Below are positions 7,975 to 15,232 of a DNA stretch of 16,329 nucleotides, in pieces. The notes under the pieces were generated by a model, which saw only the letters and a program-made list of their open reading frames with translations, had not been told where the DNA came from and made no database searches. How positions within the stretch are numbered: position 1 is the stretch's first letter; every line of letters begins with the position of its first letter. The stretch comes from an uncultured Clostridia bacterium (GTDB lineage Bacteria > Bacillota > Clostridia > Christensenellales > UBA1242). The stretch is from contig CALVZZ010000012.1 in assembly GCA_944372715.1 (NCBI GenBank), positions 1 through 16,329 of the forward strand, given 5' to 3'. Position numbers and translations under genes: made by a program.

Positions 7975-9360
7975 TTAATTTTCTGTATTATTTTGAGGAA
8001 CTTCTACCACTTCTGTTTGATCATTGTCAACAACTTCTATTTTTCCATCATCAGAATTATTTTCAGCCTTTAATTTTTCAATAGCCATTTCAACATCTTG
8101 TATGTCTTGTTTAATTTCTTTATTAACAGTTGTCAAAATTCTATTTGTTGTTTCAAGAATTGGATATCTTTCTTTATTTGCTGAAATTACTTCTTCACAA
8201 TGTTGAACTGATAATCTTAAACCATCTAAAAGATCCAAATCTTCTGCCAACTTCTTTGCTTTTTCTTCATCAATATCAACATAGTTATTAACACCGTAAA
8301 GCACAACTTTTTGTTTAGCAACCAAAGCTTCTTTTCTTCTTAGTTTTTTCTTATCATTATCCAAGTTCTTTCTAACTCTCATTAATGGTAAAAATTCTTT
8401 TTTATTTGCTTTTAAATCTTTTTCATTTGCTTTTAATCTTTCTTTTAAAACTTCCAATCTTGCTTCGTATTCTTTCAAAGTCATCATTGGAACAAATTTT
8501 TCTTCTTCATTTGTAGCTTCAAAAAGATTTTCAAGAGCTTCTTTTTCTTCTAACCACTTATTCTTTTCTTGTTCTGTTTTTTCTTTTAAAGCTAAATACT
8601 CAGCTTTTTGTTCTTCAAGTTCTCTCTTTAATTCTTCAATTTCAGCTTGACTTTCTTCCGTTATAGTTTGTTCAGATTTTTCAACAACTTCTTGCTCTTC
8701 TTGATTGTTTTCTACAATATCGTCATTAAAAATAGAAACTTGACCATCTAATTGTTCTTCACGTTCTTCTGCTGGCAATTCTTGTTCTTCAACCTTAGTC
8801 TCTTGTTCTTCTTCAAAATTGTCAATGCCAAAGTTAAAATCGTCATCATCAAAGAAGAAATCATTAAGATCTATATCGTCTTCAACACTTTGTTGTGAAG
8901 AAGCAAGATTTTGTCTTTCTTCAATAGCTTTAAGATTTTTTTGTTTAAACTCTTCTTCGGCAGCTCTTAATTCCTTAAAGTTGTCATATTCTTCAACTTC
9001 TTCTTTATTGTCAAATCCTAACTCTAAGCGTTCTTTTTCTGCCAAGTCTTCATCAACAGACTTTATTTCTTCCTCTTCTTGTTTAACAACTTCCTTCTCT
9101 TTTTCCTTTATTTCAGTTACAGGAACAAACTTAGTTTCTTCAACCTTTTGTTCTTCTCTTAAAACTTCAGGACGATTTTCTTTTTGTCCAGCTTTTATAT
9201 TTTTCTTTTCTTCTGTTTTAGGATCTAAAATAGATAGTAACAAATCTCCCAAAAAGAATATGATAAATCCACCTGCAATAATAATTGCAATGATAGCAAG
9301 CACATTAACAAGTGCACTACCAAAATCTACAAATGATAATAAAGATGTAAAATTATTCAT
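7975..9360 (-). CDS. Acidic membrane-anchored coiled-coil protein, function unknown
   Basis: The 461-residue product has one N-terminal hydrophobic helix (about 16-44), then a very Glu/Gln-rich acidic stretch (about 48-270), then a long charged coiled-coil region (about 230-440). Within the last part a motif recurs (FVPMM and FLPLM, about 40 residues apart) at the ends of helical blocks, hinting at a folded helical bundle. I chose the ATG at 9360: an in-frame TTG at 9366 would overlap the AGAGG ribosome binding site. It has its own promoter and terminator, so it is monocistronic. The architecture suggests a bitopic scaffold or envelope/division-associated protein, but I recognise no family. 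The topology, cytoplasmic or external, cannot be decided with confidence. Confidence 0.85.
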   Translation of the reverse strand: MNNFTSLLSFVDFGSALVNVLAIIAIIIAGGFIIFFLGDLLLSILDPKTEEKKNIKAGQKENRPEVLREEQKVEETKFVPVTEIKEKEKEVVKQEEEEIKSVDEDLAEKERLELGFDNKEEVEEYDNFKELRAAEEEFKQKNLKAIEERQNLASSQQSVEDDIDLNDFFFDDDDFNFGIDNFEEEQETKVEEQELPAEEREEQLDGQVSIFNDDIVENNQEEQEVVEKSEQTITEESQAEIEELKRELEEQKAEYLALKEKTEQEKNKWLEEKEALENLFEATNEEEKFVPMMTLKEYEARLEVLKERLKANEKDLKANKKEFLPLMRVRKNLDNDKKKLRRKEALVAKQKVVLYGVNNYVDIDEEKAKKLAEDLDLLDGLRLSVQHCEEVISANKERYPILETTNRILTTVNKEIKQDIQDVEMAIEKLKAENNSDDGKIEVVDNDQTEVVEVPQNNTEN

Positions 9361-9387
9361 AAACAACCTCTTTTTTTAAGTACTGAC

Positions 9388-9416
9388 ATTTTACCACATT
9401 AGTTATTCATTTGCAA
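9388..9416 (-). promoter_or_regulatory. SigA-type promoter of the coiled-coil gene
   Basis: TTGCAA (9416-9411), a 17-nt spacer and TAAAAT (9393-9388) preceded by TGG (extended -10). The predicted start near 9381 gives a leader of about 21 nt that includes AGAGG. Confidence 0.8.
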
Positions 9417-9454
9417 TACCCTTTATTGAAAATTTTTTAAATTTTAATGAAAAA

Positions 9455-9498
9455 CAACAAAAAAACACGATTTTTGCAAAGATTTACCGTGTTTTTTT
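9455..9498 (-). terminator. Rho-independent terminator after the FakA-like gene
   Basis: On the minus strand AAAAAAACACG pairs with CGTGTTTTTTT across an 18-nt loop that can partly fold itself. It lies 11 nt after the stop codon. Confidence 0.75.
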
Positions 9499-9509
9499 AC
9501 TTTTTTCTC

Positions 9510-9758
9510 TTATCCTTGAAGTCCTTTTGCTTGCCTTACCATATCTTCAATCACAATATCATACACCTCACCCAATGACGAACAATACTCTAAAACTTTC
9601 CAAGGCTCATTAGTGTGAAAATGAATCTTAATTAATTCATCATCTCCCACAACCAACAAACAATCTCCATTAAAATTTTTAGTAAAGTATTCTCTTATTC
9701 CATCATCGCTTAAATTTTTACCTTCTATTAAAAGTTGAGTGTCATATCTAAATTCCAT
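9510..9758 (-). CDS. Orphan small protein resembling the middle domain of fatty acid kinase FakA
   Basis: The 82-residue product matches a fragment of the FakA/DAK-family protein: a YDTQLLI segment near the N-terminus, then GDCLLVVGDDELIKIHFHTNEP (31-52), then a segment ending with EDMVRQ. In full-length FakA (about 550 residues) this corresponds to a region with YCTE and HVHTN, which I recall as a zinc-binding middle domain. Here both histidines of HFH (46 and 48) are kept, but the cysteine position is Asp6. The kinase domain and the C-terminal domain are absent, and flanking sequence shows no remnants of them, so this looks like a genuine stand-alone gene. The start is the ATG at 9758 behind GGAGG; an in-frame TTG at 9770 overlaps that site and is rejected. 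It has its own terminator and probably an operator-controlled promoter. Function is unknown. Confidence 0.75.
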   Translation of the reverse strand: MEFRYDTQLLIEGKNLSDDGIREYFTKNFNGDCLLVVGDDELIKIHFHTNEPWKVLEYCSSLGEVYDIVIEDMVRQAKGLQG

Positions 9759-9786
9759 ATTTACCTCCAAAAAGAATGTTACAATA

Positions 9787-9792
9787 AATATA
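9787..9792 (-). promoter_or_regulatory. Possible -10 element of the FakA-like gene
   Basis: TATATT (9792-9787) would place the start near 9780 and give a leader of about 22 nt. No good -35 hexamer is seen. The -35 position falls inside the palindrome at 9802-9818. Confidence 0.35.
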
Positions 9793-9801
9793 TCTTAATA
9801 T

Positions 9802-9818
9802 TTGTACTTTAAGTACAA
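9802..9818. promoter_or_regulatory. 17-bp perfect palindrome, likely operator
   Basis: TTGTACTTTAAGTACAA is a perfect inverted repeat (8-nt arms around one base). It lies 44 nt upstream of the FakA-like start codon, over the expected -35 position. This is typical of a dimeric repressor operator. The regulator is not identified. Confidence 0.55.
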
Positions 9819-9893
9819 TTTGCTAATAATTTTATATTTTTTACTCATAATTGTCAAATTTATAAATAAAAAAACTATATTTAGATAAATTTA

Positions 9894-9921
9894 CAAATAA
9901 AAAAAGCTTTTACAAGCTTTT
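9894..9921 (-). terminator. Rho-independent terminator of the smpB-ssrA transcript
   Basis: AAAAGCTT pairs with AAGCTTTT (arms 9921-9914 and 9909-9902, 4-nt loop) and is followed by T-rich sequence. The first base of the stem is the last base of the tmRNA CCA end. Confidence 0.85.
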
Positions 9922-10271
9922 GGTGGAGACGGTGGGAATTGAACCCACGTCCGAAAAAGGTGAATCCTACTTTTCTACGATGTGTAGTTTATGCTCATTT
10001 CTCTTACAAAAGCATAATCATAAACAAGTATGCTATTGCCAGCGCTTTAAATTTTTTAAAACAAATAAGCACTAAATTTGTTTTAAAGGTTCACGAAAGT
10101 TGAACACAAATTTTAAACTCGTGCGCATTTAAAATTGTGTGTTGCCATTAAGCAGCAACTAAATTTTCGCTATAATCTGCGTTTATTTTTTTGTGACTTT
10201 TTAGGCAGATCCACACTGCCACACGCTTTATGCAAAATTCACTTCTTTCCCGTCGAAACCTGTTCGTCCCC
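9921..10271 (-). ncRNA. ssrA: Transfer-messenger RNA (tmRNA)
   Basis: The 351-nt RNA rescues stalled ribosomes by acting as a tRNA-Ala-like molecule and then as mRNA for a degradation tag. The 5' end GGGGAC pairs with GTCTCC before A and an encoded CCA. A T-arm with GTTCAATTC is visible near the 3' end, and the 5' region contains the typical GGTTTCGACGGG. The tag reading frame runs from GCA at 10180 to TAA at 10150-10148 and encodes ADYSENLVAA, ending in the AA degron expected for ClpXP recognition. The resume codon is preceded by UAAAC, similar to the usual UAGUC. The mature 5' end lies only 3 nt after the smpB stop and no good promoter is seen directly upstream, so it is probably processed (RNase P at the 5' end) from the smpB transcript. 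Confidence 0.96.
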
Positions 10272-10274
10272 AAG

Positions 10275-10718
10275 TTAAATTTTTTTGGAATATCTTTTTA
10301 TTTCCATTTCAGCAGATTTTTGTTTTAAACTTTCCCTTTTATCGTAAAGTTTTTTACCTTTTGCCAAACCACATTCAATTTTTACAATTCCATTATTTAT
10401 ATATACTTTTAAAGGAATTAATGTGTTTCCTGCAATATCACATTTCTTTTTTAATTTTACAATTTCAGCTTTGTTTAACAAAAGTTTTCTTGTTCTTTTT
10501 TCATTTGGAGCAAATGATGAAGTTTTATCATACTGCTTTATATAAGCATTCTTTAAAAAGACTTCTCCATCTTTAATGGTAATAAAAGCCTCATTTATAC
10601 TTATTCCCCCATCTCTAACTGACTTTACTTCACTACCTTCAAGAACAACACCTGCTTCAAAATTATCTGAAATAAAGAAGTTATGATAAGCCTTTTTATT
10701 TGTAGTTATAACCTTCAT
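10275..10718 (-). CDS. smpB: SsrA-binding protein SmpB
   Basis: The 147-residue cytoplasmic protein binds the tRNA-like domain of tmRNA and delivers it to stalled ribosomes. It matches the family along its whole length: NKKAYHNFFI, EAGVVLEGSEVKSVRDG (about 22-38), FLKNAYI, a central GNTLIPLKVYI (about 94-104), GLAKGKKLYDKRE and the basic C-terminal tail. The N-terminus aligns with other SmpB proteins at this ATG, so the start is secure. Even so, there is no Shine-Dalgarno sequence: an extended -10 TGCTATAAT ends only 7 nt before the ATG, so translation is probably leaderless. The tmRNA gene follows 3 nt after the stop, so protein and RNA partner are made from one transcript. Confidence 0.96.
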   Translation of the reverse strand: MKVITTNKKAYHNFFISDNFEAGVVLEGSEVKSVRDGGISINEAFITIKDGEVFLKNAYIKQYDKTSSFAPNEKRTRKLLLNKAEIVKLKKKCDIAGNTLIPLKVYINNGIVKIECGLAKGKKLYDKRESLKQKSAEMEIKRYSKKI

Positions 10719-10725
10719 CAGAGAT

Positions 10726-10753
10726 ATTATAGCATAATAAAATAAAATTTCAA
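10726..10753 (-). promoter_or_regulatory. Strong promoter of smpB-ssrA
   Basis: TTGAAA (10753-10748), 16-nt spacer, extended -10 TGC then TATAAT (10731-10726). The expected start coincides with the smpB ATG. The -35 lies in the right arm of the preceding terminator. Confidence 0.8.
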
Positions 10754-10776
10754 CAGAATTTTCCGTCGAAATTTTA
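10736..10776 (-). terminator. Terminator after the 566-residue gene
   Basis: A 15-bp stem (10776-10762 with 10757-10743) closes a 4-nt loop with two G-T wobbles and is followed by TTATTATG. The U-tract is weak. It starts 5 nt after the stop codon. Confidence 0.65.
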
Positions 10777-10781
10777 ATTTA

Positions 10782-12482
10782 TTATTTTTCAAGCCCATTA
10801 TTTTTTTGAGTTTGAACATATTTTTCTATCATTTCACTTATCATCTGAGAATCTGAAAGTGTTTTTATAATATGCTTAACTTCTTTTTCTGATAAATTCC
10901 CAATCAATTCTTTTTGCCTAGCATTTGCAAAAGCTACGAAGAATTTTCTTCTTTCTTCAAGTGGTTTAACCAACCCAATTTTTACTTTTTTAGCTTCATC
11001 AATTGTAGCACTTGTAGTTCTTATATCTTTTCTTTCAGACGACTTTCCAAAAAATTGTTTTGCGTGAGTCAACTGATTAAATATTTCAGAGGTTGCTATC
11101 CTTTCTTCTCCTTTTTGAGTTCTACATTGTTTTGCAAGCTCTCTACAAGTTTTAGATATCTCCCCAACAACAACTTTATCAAAGGCATTTTTTAGCGATT
11201 TTTCTGAAACAGGTTGTTTTTCTCCAATTTTCCCACTAAATATTTTTTTATAATTTGGCTGTTCTTCCGTTTCCATATCTTCTTGTTCATCAATAGAACT
11301 TATGTAATCAGGCATATCCAAATCCTGTTCTGATTCTTCTTTATTGATATCTTCAACTTCATCAGTTCTTCCTGGCAATAATATAACATCTTGCCCATCA
11401 ATATTTTTTATGTCTGCCTCAATGCCCTGAGCTAACAACCATTTTTCTGTTGATTCCAACAATTCTTGTTGTTCTTTTTCTTTTAAAACACCTGCAAATT
11501 GACTTTTGCTTTCTATTTTAGGAGTATGTTCAAATCCAAAACTTCCTGTTTTCCCACTAAACATTCCTAAAATCTTTTTACCAATTTTATCTGGTATAGG
11601 AGAATTAAACATCACATTATGCCTTTCTCCAAAAAGAATTTGGTAAAGTGATGTTGGTTCTTCTTTGTATCTATAACCAATTTTTGTTAAATTTTTATAT
11701 ATGTCATACTCTGATTTTTTAGATACTTTTAAAAATCTTGTAATTGCTCTTTCAGTTTGGAAAGCTATGTTTTTTAATGTGTGACTTGATGCATTGCCAA
11801 GAGCTGCAATTGAATTAGAGATTTGCAACCTTAAAGCATTGTCTACTTTTCTATTAAATTCAAAGCCCATATCATAACTTTCTGCAATAAACATTGTTGT
11901 CGTAAGTTCAATTATAAACTTTTCCCTTTCAGAAAGATTACTGCTTAACTGATTTTTTATACTTTCTTTTGCAATTAAATTAAAAAGCACAACTAATTTA
12001 TCTACTTCGGTCAATTTTTGTCCATTATAATTTTGGGCTAACCTAATTGTTCCACCTCTCACAGTTGAAGGAGTTGACAACTTTTCATTATCTTTAACTT
12101 TAACCCCAAATTGATTTTCAACATCTTTAATAATAGATTTAAAGTTTGGACATATCTCTTCATCTTTTCCAAAGTATTTTTTAATTGCACCATAATTACC
12201 AATAATAGGACATCTTAAAGATAATGATTTATCTCTTAGTGCAAAAGAAGAATGACCATTCTCCGTATATCTTGGAACACCTATCATCACATCTTTTTCG
12301 TGATGCATAGCAGAATCTATAAACATAGGGTCTGCTGTTGTCTGAAATCTTGTTATCAATCCTTTTGCATCAATATCAATTTCATTATCGTATCCCATCA
12401 ATGTTATTGCATCGTGATCATTTTCTAAATAGTCTACAAAATCATCATAAGTTTCTTTTGTCATTAAGTCTTTATAAAGCAT
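10782..12482 (-). CDS. Unrecognised 566-residue soluble protein
   Basis: I do not recognise a family. No signal peptide or membrane segment is visible. Residues 1-330 look like a mixed alpha/beta globular domain with a helical stretch around 160-265. Residues about 373-409 are a strongly acidic, probably disordered linker. Residues about 425-560 are a charged helical domain. A short motif occurs twice, MFSGKTG (307-313) and IFSGKIG (414-420), flanking the linker region. The start ATG at 12482 has TAGGAGG at a good distance and its own strong promoter. It lies 75 bp downstream of the VirB4-type gene in the same direction and ends at a hairpin terminator, so some co-expression with that gene by readthrough is possible. 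A role with the secretion ATPase is only suggested by position. Confidence 0.85.
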   Translation of the reverse strand: MLYKDLMTKETYDDFVDYLENDHDAITLMGYDNEIDIDAKGLITRFQTTADPMFIDSAMHHEKDVMIGVPRYTENGHSSFALRDKSLSLRCPIIGNYGAIKKYFGKDEEICPNFKSIIKDVENQFGVKVKDNEKLSTPSTVRGGTIRLAQNYNGQKLTEVDKLVVLFNLIAKESIKNQLSSNLSEREKFIIELTTTMFIAESYDMGFEFNRKVDNALRLQISNSIAALGNASSHTLKNIAFQTERAITRFLKVSKKSEYDIYKNLTKIGYRYKEEPTSLYQILFGERHNVMFNSPIPDKIGKKILGMFSGKTGSFGFEHTPKIESKSQFAGVLKEKEQQELLESTEKWLLAQGIEADIKNIDGQDVILLPGRTDEVEDINKEESEQDLDMPDYISSIDEQEDMETEEQPNYKKIFSGKIGEKQPVSEKSLKNAFDKVVVGEISKTCRELAKQCRTQKGEERIATSEIFNQLTHAKQFFGKSSERKDIRTTSATIDEAKKVKIGLVKPLEERRKFFVAFANARQKELIGNLSEKEVKHIIKTLSDSQMISEMIEKYVQTQKNNGLEK

Positions 12483-12500
12483 AAAAACCTCCTAATCTTC

Positions 12501-12526
12501 GCGTTTATTATATCACTTTAAAAACG
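12501..12526. repeat. Inverted repeat GCGTTT/AAACGC across the -10 region
   Basis: GCGTTT at 12501-12506 and AAACGC at 12522-12527 flank the -10 and part of the spacer of the promoter at 12507-12535. It could be an operator; the arms are short, so chance is possible. Confidence 0.35.
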
Positions 12527-12535
12527 CAATTTCAA
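12507..12535 (-). promoter_or_regulatory. SigA-type promoter of the 566-residue gene
   Basis: TTGAAA (12535-12530), 17-nt spacer, TATAAT (12512-12507) with TGA just before it (extended -10). The leader is about 18 nt and carries TAGGAGG. Confidence 0.85.
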
Positions 12536-12557
12536 GGGGGTTTTTAAATTTATTTCA

Positions 12558-15185
12558 TCAATCTTGACTAAATATTCTCTTTACATAATCATATGCCACA
12601 ATTTGAACCATTGTTCTGCTCATAGGACCTGTAATCAAAAATGCTTGACCAACACCAGCTGTAACAATGCTATTTTGCTCTTCTTCGTTAATTTCTCCTG
12701 ATTTACTATAAAGTTCAACTAGGTCATTAATATCGTTTGGAGAAAGAGAAAAAATAAATGAATACTGACTAGCATTAATAACGTCAGTTGATTGTCTTTG
12801 AATTTCAGGCGAACCAACAAAGTCCTTTATGTTTTGCGTAATAACAATTTGCATTCCATTGTACTTACGAATACGCTTTGCCATTTGAGCCATAAAGTCC
12901 AAAGCAATAGGATAGTTTGGATTAATGAACACGTGAGCTTCATCAACTGCAACCACTATTTTTCTTTTAACATTAAATCTTTCGTTAAAGTCCTTATTTT
13001 TAATAATCTCATTATCCAAATACTTAAAAATCAGCAACATTTGAGCATTTGCAATAACTTGGTTTCTATTTGCCAACAGGGACCTGAAATTAAATGTTAC
13101 AAAATTTTCCTTTGTTTCCATACTTGTTGGACCATTCCACAAGTTTGCATTTCTACCACCACTAGCAAATTTTTTAACATATGTTTCAACAGTCATATAA
13201 TTTCTTTTTTCAAAGTCATTTTGAGATGTGTTTATTTTGTTTACAATATATTTGTACAAATCATCAAAAATTGGAAAATCTTTTGGTTTTAATTTTGAAA
13301 GTTCAACACCTGGCCCAATACCCTTTTGTTTATATACTTCAACAACTGCCGAGTTTAAAATTTCAAAAGAATCACTATTCATTCCTTCCATAATAACTTT
13401 AAAGAATTGTTCCAAAAATTGAAGGTGTATTGAATAAGAATCATCACTTCCACCTTCATCAGCTTCAAGAGAAGTAATAATGTGGAACGGATTGATAATT
13501 CCCATAGCAGAAGAACCGACATCAATCCATTTTCCTCTTAAATTTTTTGACAGTTGGGTATATTCATCTTCTGGGTCCAAAATAAAAACTTTAGTATTGT
13601 CTGCTGCAAAGTTGGCAAGAAGTGTTTTTGTTGCATAGCTTTTTCCAGAACCAGACTTACCAATAACCATCATATTACTGTTAACTCTTTCCCTATCTCT
13701 TTTGAAGAAATCAACAAACACAGGAAATTCGTTATAACCAATGTAAAAACCATATGGATCTTGAAGAGCACTTGAAACAAAAGGGAAAATTGAAGCAAGC
13801 GTTGAAGTTGGCAGACCTCTTTTCGTATTTTCAATATTATCTCTCATTGAAATGTTAGAACTTACAAATGCATCAACTTGACGACCAAACATTTCAGAAT
13901 ATCTAAATCCTTGTTGTTTTAAAATGGCTCTAACTTCTTTTCTGGCAGGTTCTTCACAAGTTATAAATATGTTAATATCATAAAGTTGTTGGTTATTATT
14001 TTTTAAGCTAGCAAGCAAATCCTTTAAAGTTTGCAAATGAGTTTGGTTTTCAATTTGTTTACTGCTTCTTGTAACTTTGGAAACTTTTGTTTCCATTTCC
14101 ATTATTGCTTTATCAATTGCCCTTTCTGCTTTAAATTTTTGAACAGGTTTTATTTTTGTTATGACTCTTGTTCTATCAAGTCTATAAAATGGATATCCCC
14201 AAGCATTTGGAACTTGAAGTGGATAATCACTAACAACAAACTGACGATATGCTTTATCATCAATAATCATTCTGTTTGCTTGGAATCTTATCTTGTTTGG
14301 TGTTGCCCAGTCTATATGTTTAGAAAATGGCAAACTATCAAGTTCACGCTCATCAAATTCTTTTCCAAAATTTGCACGAAGGAAAACAGCCAAGTCATTT
14401 CCAACAACTCTTTCCGTATGCATTGGTGTTGGTGAATTTTGAAGAGTATTCATAATTCCGTTGATGGTATTTTCTAAAACTTCTTTATCTTTATCGTATA
14501 CAACAAAATAGAAGTAATCTTTAAAAATTTTTTCATCTCTATTCATAGATTCCATTCTAGCAACTCTTTCTTCAAAAACACCAGAACGAACTTCTACTTC
14601 TTGTGGGGAAATTTCTCCTTCGTATTGCAATTCTAACAAGTTATCATACTTTTTATCTTCGCTATAAATATAGGAATCTAAAATCATTGCTTTATTAATT
14701 TTTACAATAGATGCAGACTGTTCATCAGATAATCTTCTAAGGGCATTGGCAAATGTCTCAATAACCATTTCTTGCTTATAATCATTTAAAAGTCCAAACT
14801 CTAAGGGATAAACTTCAATAACCATTGCATAATATTCTTTAAAATCAACAAATCTATCTTGCACAATATCTACAAATGGTATAATTTCTGAAACTGGATA
14901 ATATTTTTTGTTTTTCTCTTTAGAATATCTCTTTTTTTGTGCTAAAAATCTTATTGCATAACCCAAAGTTTGATAAAGCCTAACATCATCGGCCACCTTA
15001 AAATACAAGCTTACAATAATAGAAACCCAAGCAATTCCTAACCATATACCCAAATTGTTAGGCAAACCACTCAAAAACAATCCAAGCCCCACAGCAACGC
15101 CAACAAAAGCTAAAATAATGTCACCTAATGTAACATTTTTAATAAACTCCATTTTTACTTTGGTTCTTCTTGGAATAACTTTCAT
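12558..15185 (-). CDS. VirB4/TraE-type conjugation ATPase with fused N-terminal PrgI-like membrane domain
   Basis: The 875-residue protein belongs to the VirB4 ATPase family that powers type IV secretion and conjugation at the membrane. The ATPase part shows Walker A GKSGSGKS (509-516), FILDPEDEY (534-542), Walker B IVVAVDEAH (743-751) and a sensor-like ITQN (782-785). Residues 1-90 differ from a plain VirB4: two hydrophobic helices (about 20-40 and 46-64), a short charged segment and a terminal KKRY (84-87). This is the layout of PrgI, the small membrane protein normally encoded next to VirB4 in Gram-positive elements, so a PrgI-VirB4 fusion is likely. AAGGA lies about 7 nt before the ATG. 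No other secretion genes (coupling protein, relaxase, VirB6 or cell-wall hydrolase) are in the window. Substrate and partners are unknown. Confidence 0.9.
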   Translation of the reverse strand: MKVIPRRTKVKMEFIKNVTLGDIILAFVGVAVGLGLFLSGLPNNLGIWLGIAWVSIIVSLYFKVADDVRLYQTLGYAIRFLAQKKRYSKEKNKKYYPVSEIIPFVDIVQDRFVDFKEYYAMVIEVYPLEFGLLNDYKQEMVIETFANALRRLSDEQSASIVKINKAMILDSYIYSEDKKYDNLLELQYEGEISPQEVEVRSGVFEERVARMESMNRDEKIFKDYFYFVVYDKDKEVLENTINGIMNTLQNSPTPMHTERVVGNDLAVFLRANFGKEFDERELDSLPFSKHIDWATPNKIRFQANRMIIDDKAYRQFVVSDYPLQVPNAWGYPFYRLDRTRVITKIKPVQKFKAERAIDKAIMEMETKVSKVTRSSKQIENQTHLQTLKDLLASLKNNNQQLYDINIFITCEEPARKEVRAILKQQGFRYSEMFGRQVDAFVSSNISMRDNIENTKRGLPTSTLASIFPFVSSALQDPYGFYIGYNEFPVFVDFFKRDRERVNSNMMVIGKSGSGKSYATKTLLANFAADNTKVFILDPEDEYTQLSKNLRGKWIDVGSSAMGIINPFHIITSLEADEGGSDDSYSIHLQFLEQFFKVIMEGMNSDSFEILNSAVVEVYKQKGIGPGVELSKLKPKDFPIFDDLYKYIVNKINTSQNDFEKRNYMTVETYVKKFASGGRNANLWNGPTSMETKENFVTFNFRSLLANRNQVIANAQMLLIFKYLDNEIIKNKDFNERFNVKRKIVVAVDEAHVFINPNYPIALDFMAQMAKRIRKYNGMQIVITQNIKDFVGSPEIQRQSTDVINASQYSFIFSLSPNDINDLVELYSKSGEINEEEQNSIVTAGVGQAFLITGPMSRTMVQIVAYDYVKRIFSQD

Positions 15186-15204
15186 AACACAATCCTTTTT
15201 TGCT

Positions 15205-15232
15205 ATTATAACCGAATTATGTAAAAAAACAA
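15205..15232 (-). promoter_or_regulatory. Promoter of the VirB4-type gene
   Basis: TATAAT (15210-15205) with a TTGTTT-like -35 16 nt upstream. The leader is about 13-15 nt and carries AAGGA. The rest of 15186-15312 is A-rich sequence in which I see no gene. Confidence 0.65.

Noticed and set aside
9361..9366. TTG start adding two residues to the coiled-coil protein
   Set aside because: It overlaps the AGAGG ribosome binding site. The ATG at 9360 has proper spacing.
8819..9379. A 186-codon Ser-rich open frame on the plus strand
   Set aside because: It is the antisense shadow of the Glu-rich coiled-coil gene, whose GAA/GAG codons read as Ser/Leu/Phe on the other strand. It has no ribosome binding site of its own, and the minus-strand gene has a promoter, RBS and terminator.
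9759..9770. TTG start adding four residues to the FakA-like protein
   Set aside because: The extension would translate through the GGAGG site that serves the ATG at 9758.
12792..14435. Several plus-strand open frames of 60-170 codons opposite the VirB4-type gene
   Set aside because: They are Phe/Cys/Asn-rich shadows with no recognisable motifs, lying opposite a well-supported family member.
12558..15185. FtsK/HerA-type DNA translocase or phage ATPase
   Set aside because: The length, the N-terminal PrgI-like membrane part and the order of Walker motifs with ITQN fit VirB4 better.
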